From: CAKZNE01 sp964485405
GTDB lineage: Bacteria > Bacteroidota > Bacteroidia > Flavobacteriales > Schleiferiaceae
Reading direction: 5' to 3'
Length of the DNA: 64,000 nucleotides
Assembly (NCBI GenBank): GCA_964485405.1
Contig: CAZAJG010000010.1
Coordinates: 1 to 64,000 of the forward strand
Every line of letters begins with the position of its first letter. Position 1 is the first letter of the stretch. Shown here in pieces: positions 24,634 through 34,201 of this stretch. A model generated the notes under the pieces. The model did no database searches and was not told where the DNA came from. It saw only the letters and a list, made by a program, of their open reading frames with translations. Made by a program: the position numbers and the translations under genes.

Positions 24634-27600
24634 TTAGTGCTTCACTAACCTACGGTTAGCTAAATAATCTCCACTTTCTATTTGCAGTATATATGTGCCT
24701 TTTGCGATAGATCTGATATCTAAATCCGTTCTATGCTTATTTTCTAATGCACTTTCTTCCCATATCATAATCTCCTTTCCACTTAAGTCTAATAGACGGA
24801 TAGTGGCCGAAGACGAGGATAAGGCATCAAACCCAACACTTACTTGGTTGGTTGCTGGATTAGGGAATACCGTTAAGCTTTGGCTCAGAGGATTCTCATT
24901 TAAGCTAATGCCTTGTGTACTGAAAGTTTGCGTTATGGAATCTGAACCACAGGCATTGCTCACAATCAAAGTAACCGTCCAACTGCCGTTGGAAGTGTAA
25001 TCATAAGATGGAGAAACACCTGTTCCAGTATTTCCATCACCAAATCTCCAAGTGTAGGTAATTCCTGCACCTGTAGATGCACTTCCGTCAAAGGACACGG
25101 TTTGAGTAGTAAGTCCTGCAACACCAAGAACCGGAGTAGCCATAGCCGCAACTGGAGCCCCAAGGTTTCCAGTATTGAAAGTAAATGGTCCAACCCATAC
25201 ACTGGTATCAACTGCACAAATATCTCTTACATAAAACTCATAAGAAGTATTTGGGCTTAAGCCAGTGATCAATTCTGGGCTTGTAGCATTACTTACTTGA
25301 TTTCCGCTACCTAAAGCAAAACCGGTAGTATCCCACTCTATTTGAGAGGAGATGGTAGTACCTGGAGATGTCCAGCTTAACTCCACGCTATCGCAACGGA
25401 TAATGTTAGCCGCTAGAGTACTAGGCGGTGTACAAACCGTATAAGCGCTTACGCAGAAGTTGTCTACATAAAAATCAAGACCATACGTTTGAGGATCTAG
25501 TGGACCGGTAAAGAAGTTTACACCATTAAACTGTAGCGGTTGCCCTGTATTGGCATCCGAATAGTTGTAACCTAAACCAGTAGACGCTCCTGCATATTCA
25601 AACCAAATGGAATCGTTATCTAAATCAATAATCGTTTTCATTTCGTCCCACTGACCTTGATTGTAGTTAAACGTTCCTACAACAGTTGCTGCAGCAGAAT
25701 GTTGAATCTGTGCTGTACCATTTGGTTCAAAATACAATTCTGCGTTCCAAAGGTTGTTGGCAGTGCTCGTATCATGGTTTTGTTGAATGTTGTAGTAAGC
25801 ACCAAAGCCACTCTCTACATACATATCAAAACGCACTTCCCATATACCGCTATCAATGGTATCAAAATAAGCCACTAAATCTGCTACGCCATCTGTTCCT
25901 TGGTCTGTAACTCTCAACGAATTTGGAGAACTTACGGATTGAGTTGTGCTAAATTCAGCATCACCCCAAGCTGCGGCTCCTCCATTTTGCCATGGAATAA
26001 ATAAAGCAGACTGTTCAAAATCGCTTCCTGCAACATAAGCATCCATACTATCGCATGGTACGGCTACTGGACAAAGATTCATCGGACCTACTGCAAAACT
26101 TGTATCACCAGGGGTACACTCTACACGGTAGTATACATCTAAACATACGTTTTGAACCATATTACTGATAACAGTTGAGTTCACGTTGTTTAGTGAAACG
26201 GTGGTTCCTGAACCTAAGGCAAAGCCTTGTGGTCCATACTCTACCAAGAAATTAGCCGTTGCTGCGTAGCCTACTGTATCAAATGTTACTTCAGCCGAGC
26301 TGCTCGTTAAAGCCTCCACATCCATAAACAGAGGTGTAGCACAAGTAGGAATTACTACAGTAACGGTAACCGTATCTCTAAATGTAGCTCCACATTTTAC
26401 CAATTCTGCCACGTACTCAAAAGTACCTGAACTGGCGTATGGCCCTCCATGAAACTCCGGATCTGTAGTTACTTGTGTTCCATTCAACGTCCATTGGAAA
26501 CCACTTACTGTGCCTCCTGCTGGAACTGAAACGCCTGCATTTACATCATTCGGATCCTGAGGAGAAGTTGCAGAAGAAACCCATCCCGTAGAACTATTTA
26601 AGTCATCTCCTTCTAAACGAATACCTGCTGTACTTCCAGAAGCCGGAGGGGCTCCTGTCCAATCGCTGGCTGTAACTGCTGCTGCTGCTGGGAAGGTATA
26701 AGTTGCCCCATATGCTACAGCATCTACGATATTTCCGTTAGGATCTTTTAAGATCCTACCTGCACCACCAGTAGAACTGTAAGTTGTAGTGGAACCTCCT
26801 CTTCCATCATAAACAAAATTCGCAGGATCATCTGCTGTACCGGTTTGCCCAGTCATGACAATACATGTACCATTTGCACTTAAAACTGTTCCAGCATTAA
26901 AGGTGAAAGTACTGTTTAACGCAGTAGCACTCCATTGCTCTAGTGTATAACCAACTAAATCAGAATTTGGCACTCCTGTAATTTCAATATAGTCGTCCGC
27001 AGTAAGATAACTAGGCCATCCACCAATAGGTATTCCCGCTGTTGTTGATCCTCTCCAATGACAAATCTCTGACATAAAGAAATCACCTCCTGGGAAAAAT
27101 GGAGACTTAGCTGTAATCTTCACTGAATCCGTAGAGTTTATAATGAAAGCCGATTGCGGACTTACCGTCAGTATGGAGTCTACATCAACTGTAATTGATA
27201 CTAATGTATCGTTCAATACTAGATTGTTATCCGGATTCGTACTGATGTAAGCATCCAACTGATACGTTCCCGGGATAGACATATCTATACTATTCACCGT
27301 AACGATAAGCGTATCTAACGGATTTAGCGTTCCCATATTCTGGGTAACAACTCCTGAAGTATTTACGGGTCCCGTAACCGCGTAATTGATCGTCAATGCA
27401 TTCACAGAGAAGTCTACTGCTGGCCCAATAATATTCTCAATAAACAAGTCTATTGTATCATTAACCGTTAAGCAAGGGTCTACTCTAAATTGACCATCAA
27501 TTAAAGCTAAATCACCTGCTACCGGAGTATATTCATCCGCTCCCATATCTGGTGTAGTGGTTGAACGTACATCTCCGTCTATATCATCTGTAATACCTAC

Positions 27601-30600
27601 AGTATTATCTCCAATATCATTAGCTAAGCTGCCTATCAAGTGAAGATCTTCTCCAGAGCTTGCAAAAATGGGGTCTCCTTCTACAGAGTTTGCATTGCGT
27701 AAAACATCACCTGTTTGCCAAGCTGCTAAATCTGCATATACTCCGCCTGTTCCAACATCAAAAGGATTCGCTCCTGTACTGTAGTATAAATTATAGTCTA
27801 CTACATCTGCAGCCAATAAATCATCGTCTGATTCAAAAGCAAAGTCGTTGCTTGAAACAAAAACGTTGTTGCGGATATCCGTGTTAATTTGATCGTTAAT
27901 TCGGATTCCCGGATTACCCTCTGAGGTATTGTGGAAAATATCTGTTTCCTCATAATCCTGAACATACATTCCATAATCTGCAGACGAAGCGAACATATTA
28001 TTAGCGATCAGCGAACGGGTAGTAGCAGATGTACCATCGTTTCCATCATTCAAATAAAATGCCCAATCTGGAGCAATAGCACGGTTTCCAATAATTTGAT
28101 AATTATCAATATCTCCCAGGAACAATGCATCTCCCTGCGTATTATTTAAACTATCAATATCGTTTCCGCTAATTAGAATATTGGTTTGTCCATCTACCTC
28201 TATACCGTGATCATCTGTATATCGAATAATGTTACCCTGCACTACATGGCCCGTATTAGCAGCTGCACTGTTTGCGCCTCCCGCGAGATGAATACCTGTT
28301 TCACCACCAGTAATACGGTTGTTTTGAATGGTAACATTATTTGCGTTATTACCCGTTGTCGTTTCGGCTGTTAGGCTTCCACTTGATACAATACCAATAA
28401 TATCGGTAGCCGTACCTACGGGCATATTTATGGTACAAAGTTCGATGGTGTTGTTATCGGCTCCATCTTGAAGCATAATACCCCAACCATCTGAAGTACT
28501 TGTATTGGCGATAGTCATATTACGAATAGTTACCCAATCCGAACCATTCAAATAGACTGTTGGTGTATCTGAGGTTGAAGAATAGGTAAGATTTACCGAT
28601 GCCGCACTACTTCCATCGAAAGTGATGGTATTTGTACTACTGGCTCCTGTAATTTCTTCCAAATACAAGTTTTCCGTATATGTACCGCTGGCCACGTTGA
28701 AGGTAACGGCAGAAGAGATTCCACAATCATTTAGCTCAGAAGCAGCGTCTCCAAAACTATTGAAGTTGGTTCCTCCTGTTGGCAAACCTGCATCAATTGT
28801 ATAGGTTCCTGATAGTTGCGATGTACAAAGAGTACAAAATACAAATGGACCTACCCAGTCACTGGTGTCTCCCGCAGAACAAACATTTCTAACCACAAAC
28901 TCATAACAAGTGTTTGGTGTGAAAGTCGTAATCTGCATACTATCAATAGAGGTTGTATCCTTGTTTCCCCCTGTAGTGGTAGTACCTTGGTAAAAACCAA
29001 CTGGACCCCACCAATATTCATAATGATTCGCATTTGCCGTTGGGTTCCAGTTTAAGAAAGCAGATGAGGAAGTAATTCCCGTTGTTGCTAAACCAGTTGG
29101 GTCTGGACATGTAATCTCATAAATTCTTACGTCATCAATGCTAAATCCATCCGCTCCCGTGGTGGCAGCGTTATCTTGCTGTCCCCACCTAATTTGAGTG
29201 GTATTGGAGAAGCTTTGACTCGCATTGTCTAAAGCCGCTTTTAACTGAAGATCTGCAAATTCCCAATTGTTGCTATTTACAGCGCTCCAATCAAAAATTT
29301 CAACCCAAGGGTCACTATCGCTTCCTCTGGCCCAAACACGGTCGCCTGGGTTTACCTCATCGGCATGATCTGCAAAGTGAAATGACAGGTTGATCCCATT
29401 AGCCGTTGTGCTAAAGTTGCTCATATCTACTGTAAGAATGAGATAAATAGGATCGTTTGAGCTCAATGACTGAAAACCTGCGGATTGCAAACCGTTGAAT
29501 GGAGGTGTAGGTCCTTGTGAAGCAGTGTAGGTAAATAGGATATCTCCTGTATTACCTGGTCTTTCTACACTCCAGGTAAAGGATGTTCCACAGAAAAATT
29601 CTCCATCCGCAGAAATAGGACCGGTATAACTTTCAAAGTCTTCATCAAAAGGCAGACTAATTGGGCTAATCAAGCACTTAGTAGTGAAAGCAATAGGTCC
29701 AATCCATAGTCCAGCACCTCCCACATTACAGGTATCCATAATATAGTACTCGTATATAGTATTACTTGTTAAACCAGTAATCACATAAAGGCTGTCTGAA
29801 CCGCCTACAATGCCAGAGCCTGCAGAGGCTCCTGTTCCTGGAGTAAACCCAGGCGCACCCCACTCTATTTTTGTACTATCTCCTTGTCCTCCGGCCCAAA
29901 AAGCCTTCGCAGCAGTAGCTGTAATACTATCTATGCCAAGAGAAGAAATTAAAGACCCTACACAAGCAGGTTGTGTTTCATAAATGAAATCATCTATAAA
30001 AACAGTTCTGTTCGTAGCGTTGTTATTGTTATAAAATCCGATGTATTCATCCGTTCCATTGTAGCCCGTAATCGCATCAATATTGATCTGATATAAGGTA
30101 TGGGTAGTGGTTAATACAATGGTATCAATTGGGTTAAAAGAACCGGCATCGTAAAACTCGTTTAACGTACCAATCACCACTTCCGTGCCAGCTGTAGAAG
30201 CTTTTGCATAAAAACGAATCCGCTTATCGGAAGATGTTAAGTCACTAAAATTAGGACTTACCAGCATCACTGTATCGTTATTCGCATTGGTGGCCGAACC
30301 GTTAAGGATTCTAACATGATGCGGAGTAGTATTGGGTGTAGTACCGGTAAAGGTTTCTACAGTACCGTTTGTTGTACCCGATACTTGAATAATAGATTGC
30401 CAGCAGTTTGGTAATGTTCCTGCGGTTTCTAAATCAAAATCATTTGAATAGGTGGCGGTTAATGGGCTACATTGAGTAGAAAACGTTACGGGCCCTATCC
30501 AGATGCTGTTCCCATTACCAGAAGCATTACAATCTGTTCGGATGTAAATGTCATAGGTTGTATTTGGAGTTAATCCGGTAATGGTATCTTGGTCATCATC

Positions 30601-32466
30601 ACCAGAACCCATGGTTCCTGTTCCTTGCAAGAAACCGGTAGGCCCCCATTCATAACCCCATTGCGAACCTGTAGGATCATCCCATGAGAAAGATGCTGTA
30701 GTGGATGTAGAGCGCAAGAAGGTAAGATTTGTTGGCCAAAGGCAAGTAGGTGCTTCATCTATTGAAACTAAGTCTATAGCAGCATCACCACAACATCCAT
30801 TACCTCTTTGGATAAAACGCACAAAAATGGTGTCTCCTGCATAAGCAGCTAAATCTACAAACTGAAACAGCCAAGGCTCAGAAGAAGCAGACTGGATATT
30901 ACCCGTTATGCTATACTCTGAATTCCAGGTTTTCATACTATCGTTAGAAACCCAAATCTCCATATCGGCAATATTGTCTGTAGAAAAACGGTGCTCATAA
31001 AAATATAAAGCCGGTGTAGTTAAACCAGTCACATCAATAGGAGGCGTGGTTAAAGCTGCTGTATCACCAGCTGCACTTGAGCTTGCTTCTACATAAACAA
31101 AGTTTCCGGTTCCACTTACATCTTGTAATGGACCATTGTTACTTGTTGGGCCATTGTTACGTGGTATCCACTTAAAAGGCTCTGTTCCTTGACCAACATC
31201 AGGTCCTGACGTCCAGCAAGGATCAATTTCATTATTGGCATTGTTGCCACTGGCAACCCATTCCGAACCGTTAAAATCCTGAGTGTAAGGAGCGGTCAGA
31301 ACATCACAGTCCGTCCTAAAAGCGATTAATGCCGTTGTGTCACTCAATCCAGAAGTTCCGCAATCTGTATATAAGTACGCCTCGTAGGCAGTAGCTGCCG
31401 TTAGTGTGGATATTGTAACTGGATTGCTAGAGGTATTAACAGTTGTACCTGACGTATTCGGATCAAACCCAGCTGGGCCGAAAATAATATTGAAACTCGA
31501 TGCGGGAGCACCTATAGTAGACCAAGAAAAATCGGCAGAAGTTGTGGTAACATTTGCTACTGTAAAATTGAAGGGAGTTGTACAGGCTTTGGTTGTTTTA
31601 AACTGTTGAGGAGTTGGGAAGTACACTGAATCTACTCCAGCGTTACAAATTTCTCCAAAATATATATCATAGTCTACCTCAGCACTTAAAGAGCTTAAAA
31701 TTACTTGAGAAGCACTTGCTGGATAGGTTCCGGTTAAAACCGTTCCTGCAGCAGTACCTGGCGTGAATCCCGCTACTCCGTATTCAATGAAATAGGAATT
31801 ATTTCCAGCTCCTGGAGTCCAGCTTACTTTAGCTGCATTTCCAGTAATACTATCCACCAAAAAGTTACTGAACGGTGTGCAATTACCAACCACGCCTAAT
31901 ACGTAAGACATGGTTCCGAGAAAAGCACGTGGATTATTTCCTAAACTGGGAACTACCCCACCATATCCCCAGGTTCCACCAGTCCTTAAAGTAACTGGAC
32001 CATCAGTAAAGCTAGTAGGACTTGGAGGTAATGCTCCTGTTCCACTATAACTCATACCTCCAGTAATAACAATACCCACCGGGGTATTGGCAGGCACAAC
32101 TATGGGGGTTAAACTTTGAATAGATACAGGAGAGGTTCCATTACCAGCTACTGTTGCTCCCGTTTGGTGCTGAACCCAACCATTTGCTGTAGTTACAGAC
32201 AATGGAGACGTAGTTGTTCCTACTCCTCCTACTCTTATCCAAACATCGGTGGAGGAGGTTCCAGTATTCCAAACATTTGCTATATCAGTTATTTCAATAG
32301 GAGTGGTTGATTCCACTTCAAATGAAACGGCTGAGGAGCCATTATTATCTGGGTAAACGGCATAGGTATCAATAGTACCTTGACCCGATAAACTTACCCA
32401 ACAGGCAATCATCCCAAAAATCAGGAGAACTCTTTGAATTGCTTTCATTACAATTTGATTATTCAT
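24634..32466 (-). CDS. Giant T9SS-exported mosaic surface protein
   Basis: 2610 residues. Signal peptide MKAIQRVLLIFGMIACWVSLSGQ (the ATG at residue 7 is an equally good start). Rough order: beta-sandwich start (30-195), fibronectin III-like modules (200-385) with recurring LTPNTTYDIYIRTDC-type strands, jelly-roll/choice-of-anchor modules (YTQDFNGSEW; 390-575, 675-835, 930-1125) alternating with more FN3-like modules, a right-handed beta-helix (about 1225-1620, NNVTIQNNRITGGETGIHL), a lamin-tail-like domain (about 1790-1960, MSEICHWRG, DDYIEITG), a lectin-like module, a PKD domain (TYTWRFGDGNTGTG) and a type A sorting domain (LTVFPNPATNQVSVGF to KGTYILQIESG) at the end. It is probably attached to the surface and involved in adhesion or polymer binding. 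Confidence 0.92.
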   Translation of the reverse strand: MNNQIVMKAIQRVLLIFGMIACWVSLSGQGTIDTYAVYPDNNGSSAVSFEVESTTPIEITDIANVWNTGTSSTDVWIRVGGVGTTTSPLSVTTANGWVQHQTGATVAGNGTSPVSIQSLTPIVVPANTPVGIVITGGMSYSGTGALPPSPTSFTDGPVTLRTGGTWGYGGVVPSLGNNPRAFLGTMSYVLGVVGNCTPFSNFLVDSITGNAAKVSWTPGAGNNSYFIEYGVAGFTPGTAAGTVLTGTYPASASQVILSSLSAEVDYDIYFGEICNAGVDSVYFPTPQQFKTTKACTTPFNFTVANVTTTSADFSWSTIGAPASSFNIIFGPAGFDPNTSGTTVNTSSNPVTISTLTAATAYEAYLYTDCGTSGLSDTTALIAFRTDCDVLTAPYTQDFNGSEWVASGNNANNEIDPCWTSGPDVGQGTEPFKWIPRNNGPTSNNGPLQDVSGTGNFVYVEASSSAAGDTAALTTPPIDVTGLTTPALYFYEHRFSTDNIADMEIWVSNDSMKTWNSEYSITGNIQSASSEPWLFQFVDLAAYAGDTIFVRFIQRGNGCCGDAAIDLVSIDEAPTCLWPTNLTFLRSTSTTASFSWDDPTGSQWGYEWGPTGFLQGTGTMGSGDDDQDTITGLTPNTTYDIYIRTDCNASGNGNSIWIGPVTFSTQCSPLTATYSNDFDLETAGTLPNCWQSIIQVSGTTNGTVETFTGTTPNTTPHHVRILNGSATNANNDTVMLVSPNFSDLTSSDKRIRFYAKASTAGTEVVIGTLNEFYDAGSFNPIDTIVLTTTHTLYQINIDAITGYNGTDEYIGFYNNNNATNRTVFIDDFIYETQPACVGSLISSLGIDSITATAAKAFWAGGQGDSTKIEWGAPGFTPGTGASAGSGIVGGSDSLYVITGLTSNTIYEYYIMDTCNVGGAGLWIGPIAFTTKCLISPISLPFDEDFESYTGPISADGEFFCGTSFTWSVERPGNTGDILFTYTASQGPTPPFNGLQSAGFQSLSSNDPIYLILTVDMSNFSTTANGINLSFHFADHADEVNPGDRVWARGSDSDPWVEIFDWSAVNSNNWEFADLQLKAALDNASQSFSNTTQIRWGQQDNAATTGADGFSIDDVRIYEITCPDPTGLATTGITSSSAFLNWNPTANANHYEYWWGPVGFYQGTTTTGGNKDTTSIDSMQITTFTPNTCYEFVVRNVCSAGDTSDWVGPFVFCTLCTSQLSGTYTIDAGLPTGGTNFNSFGDAASELNDCGISSAVTFNVASGTYTENLYLEEITGASSTNTITFDGSSAASVNLTYSSTSDTPTVYLNGSDWVTIRNMTIANTSTSDGWGIMLQDGADNNTIELCTINMPVGTATDIIGIVSSGSLTAETTTGNNANNVTIQNNRITGGETGIHLAGGANSAAANTGHVVQGNIIRYTDDHGIEVDGQTNILISGNDIDSLNNTQGDALFLGDIDNYQIIGNRAIAPDWAFYLNDGNDGTSATTRSLIANNMFASSADYGMYVQDYEETDIFHNTSEGNPGIRINDQINTDIRNNVFVSSNDFAFESDDDLLAADVVDYNLYYSTGANPFDVGTGGVYADLAAWQTGDVLRNANSVEGDPIFASSGEDLHLIGSLANDIGDNTVGITDDIDGDVRSTTTPDMGADEYTPVAGDLALIDGQFRVDPCLTVNDTIDLFIENIIGPAVDFSVNALTINYAVTGPVNTSGVVTQNMGTLNPLDTLIVTVNSIDMSIPGTYQLDAYISTNPDNNLVLNDTLVSITVDVDSILTVSPQSAFIINSTDSVKITAKSPFFPGGDFFMSEICHWRGSTTAGIPIGGWPSYLTADDYIEITGVPNSDLVGYTLEQWSATALNSTFTFNAGTVLSANGTCIVMTGQTGTADDPANFVYDGRGGSTTTYSSTGGAGRILKDPNGNIVDAVAYGATYTFPAAAAVTASDWTGAPPASGSTAGIRLEGDDLNSSTGWVSSATSPQDPNDVNAGVSVPAGGTVSGFQWTLNGTQVTTDPEFHGGPYASSGTFEYVAELVKCGATFRDTVTVTVVIPTCATPLFMDVEALTSSSAEVTFDTVGYAATANFLVEYGPQGFALGSGTTVSLNNVNSTVISNMVQNVCLDVYYRVECTPGDTSFAVGPMNLCPVAVPCDSMDAYVAGSDFEQSALFIPWQNGGAAAWGDAEFSTTQSVSSPNSLRVTDQGTDGVADLVAYFDTIDSGIWEVRFDMYVESGFGAYYNIQQNHDTSTANNLWNAELYFEPNGTAQIQHSAAATVVGTFNYNQGQWDEMKTIIDLDNDSIWFEYAGASTGLGYNYSDANTGQPLQFNGVNFFTGPLDPQTYGLDFYVDNFCVSAYTVCTPPSTLAANIIRCDSVELSWTSPGTTISSQIEWDTTGFALGSGNQVSNATSPELITGLSPNTSYEFYVRDICAVDTSVWVGPFTFNTGNLGAPVAAMATPVLGVAGLTTQTVSFDGSASTGAGITYTWRFGDGNTGTGVSPSYDYTSNGSWTVTLIVSNACGSDSITQTFSTQGISLNENPLSQSLTVFPNPATNQVSVGFDALSSSSATIRLLDLSGKEIMIWEESALENKHRTDLDIRSIAKGTYILQIESGDYLANRRLVKH

Positions 32467-32489
32467 TTAGGTTTATACATAATATACTG

Positions 32490-32603
32490 CTGTCGCAGAT
32501 ATCATATATCTCATGAGTGGGGTACCAAAAATGGCGGCTAATTATGCTTCTGTTGCAGAAGTCACATATCTCATGGGGTGGGGTACCAAAATGGCGGCTA
32601 ATA
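32490..32603. repeat. Two tandem 60-bp imperfect repeats
   Basis: Unit 1 (from 32490) and unit 2 (from 32550) share CATATCTCATG, GGGGTACCAAAA and ATGGCGGCTAAT, with a 60-base period and a handful of differences. A third, badly decayed start (GCTGCAGAAATCTC) is near 32683. They lie 24 bases upstream of the giant surface protein on its 5' side. Read on the minus strand, the units keep one frame (SRHFGTPPHEICDFCN, SRHFWYPTHEIYDICD). Confidence 0.75.
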
Positions 32604-32849
32604 GGGGAAGTAGTAAAGGCAATAATAACTAAAAGTGCTCCGTTCACAAAGGAGGAAAGAATAAACGATTCTTTAGACTATTGCTGCAGAAATCTCTTTT
32701 TCAGGCACATAGTATAACAATATTTAGAAAAGACGAACTATTAACCAATGTTAATATTTTTAGCTAAAGTCTTTTATCACTTAGTTAACGAATTGCTTTT
32801 TTAGTTAAAGAAAAACACCTAAACCGATTTACTAAAAAACAGGCCGCTC
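32604..32849. other. Spacer between the tandem repeats and sbtA, no gene seen
   Basis: AT-rich, non-coding by inspection; no terminator hairpin was picked out for the sbtA unit that ends at 32850. Confidence 0.4.
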
Positions 32850-33821
32850 TCAATAAATACTAATTAAGAAGTGATAAAGCGGAATACCAATCATTACATT
32901 TATAGGAAAGGTAATCCCTAAAGCCATGGGTAAATATAAACTTGGATTTGCATCAGGTACTGCATTTTTCATAGCTGCTGGAACGGCTATGTAAGATGCA
33001 CTAGCGCCTAAAAGAGCAAACAAGAGTTGGTTACCTGGCGATTCTGTGACTTGCATTGCCAAAAACAGCGATATCAATCCATTTACAAATGGCATAAGCG
33101 TAGCAAACAAAAAAGGATGTACCCCCTTTTTGAGCATGATGGATAAATGTTTACCACTGTTAATACCCATATCTAATAAGAATACAGCTAAAAAGCCTTT
33201 GAAAATATCTGTGGTAAAAGGTTTAATTCCTTGCGCCTGCTCTTCGCTAGCACAGAAACCAATCAGAAGGCTACCAATAATCAAAAGAACACTTCCGTTG
33301 GTTACAGAATGCTTTAAAATTTTACCCATTTTTGGGCTTGAAACACCAGCACCTTCTTTTTTCCGATAATAATTTATGAGTAATACACCCACTACAATGG
33401 CCGGTGCCTCCATCAAAGCCATCATAGCGATCATGTGACCGCCATATTCAATCTGCTGAAACTCAAGGAATGAACTGGCTGTAACGAAAGTAACCGCACT
33501 TACCGAACCATAAGAGGCGGCTATTGCTCCAGCATTAGCTATGCTGAGGTTTCGTTTCAAAATAAAAAATGCAACTACCGGAACCACAGAGGCAAGGGCA
33601 ATAGCCAAGAACATACTCCATCCTATTTCTGCATTAATACCGCTATGCGCAAGCTCCTGACCTCCTTTGAAGCCGATAGAAAGCAGTAGATAGATGGATA
33701 TAAACTTGGACGAATTTTCGGGTATACTGAGGTCGCTCTTTACCTGAACCGCTATAATTCCTAAAAGAAAGAATAATAATGCTGGACTGGTAAGATTAGC
33801 TGAAATACTGCTAAAATCCAT
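32850..33821 (-). CDS. sbtA: SbtA-type sodium-dependent bicarbonate permease
   Basis: 323 residues with about ten membrane helices in two inverted halves, as in the SbtA family (formerly DUF897). Family blocks visible: LTSPALLFFLLGIIAVQVKSDL at the start (first 20 residues of the transport core), LLSIGFKGGQEL and LDMGINSGKHL. It imports bicarbonate with sodium. In cyanobacteria this feeds carbon fixation; in a heterotroph it may supply carboxylases or respond to CO2 level. It forms a two-gene unit with the 109-residue protein at 33828 and is divergent from a LysR gene. No PII-like SbtB gene is adjacent. Confidence 0.88.
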   Translation of the reverse strand: MDFSSISANLTSPALLFFLLGIIAVQVKSDLSIPENSSKFISIYLLLSIGFKGGQELAHSGINAEIGWSMFLAIALASVVPVVAFFILKRNLSIANAGAIAASYGSVSAVTFVTASSFLEFQQIEYGGHMIAMMALMEAPAIVVGVLLINYYRKKEGAGVSSPKMGKILKHSVTNGSVLLIIGSLLIGFCASEEQAQGIKPFTTDIFKGFLAVFLLDMGINSGKHLSIMLKKGVHPFLFATLMPFVNGLISLFLAMQVTESPGNQLLFALLGASASYIAVPAAMKNAVPDANPSLYLPMALGITFPINVMIGIPLYHFLISIY

Positions 33822-33827
33822 TAAGTG

Positions 33828-34157
33828 CTAGTCAGCTATTTTAAGATAGGTTTTCTTCTCATAGCTTACTTTTTTTCCGAGTTTTTCCAACTCTAAAACG
33901 AAGCTATGTATGCACAATCCAGAGAGGCAACTCACTTCTACCGTATTAGAGTCTACCCAGTTAACCTTAGAACCATTAGCATCCTGCATCTGTGTAATCA
34001 CTTCAGTTAACACCTCTTGGTGTTTTGCTTCTTTGGTTTCCGCTTCATTGTTAAAATAAAGCTCTTGATCGTTTTGATTTTCTTCTTCGAATGAATTTAC
34101 AATAAACACCATATCCGTTTTTTTAATGTTTGTGCAAAGCTTAGAATAAGAATTCAT
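33828..34157 (-). CDS. Unknown small protein co-transcribed with sbtA
   Basis: 109 residues, soluble and acidic, ending 6 bases before sbtA. It has a VFIVNSFEEENQNDQELYF strand/loop near the start and a conserved-looking end with VEVSCLSGLCIHSFVLELEK. I do not recognise the family. Its location matches that of sbtB in other genomes, but PII-like motifs (T-loop, ligand-binding strand) are not seen. It could be a regulator of the transporter by position. Confidence 0.6.
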   Translation of the reverse strand: MNSYSKLCTNIKKTDMVFIVNSFEEENQNDQELYFNNEAETKEAKHQEVLTEVITQMQDANGSKVNWVDSNTVEVSCLSGLCIHSFVLELEKLGKKVSYEKKTYLKIAD

Positions 34158-34201
34158 AAATTTTTATTTATTTTAGTTATACAAAACATAAATAATAACA
34201 A
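34158..34201. promoter_or_regulatory. Divergent LysR/sbtA control region
   Basis: Only 44 bases separate the two start codons. TTAT-N7-ATAA (34177-34191) has the dyad form of a LysR-type binding site (T-N-A motif) and is the only such site here, so one bound regulator could control both directions. Confidence 0.5.

Noticed and set aside
24695..32310. Many 60-100 codon plus-strand frames opposite the giant surface protein
   Set aside because: They are antisense shadows of a repetitive, low-complexity gene; none has a signal, motif or start context.
33828..34157. Naming the small sbtA neighbour sbtB
   Set aside because: No PII-like strand or T-loop pattern could be seen, so only the position agrees.
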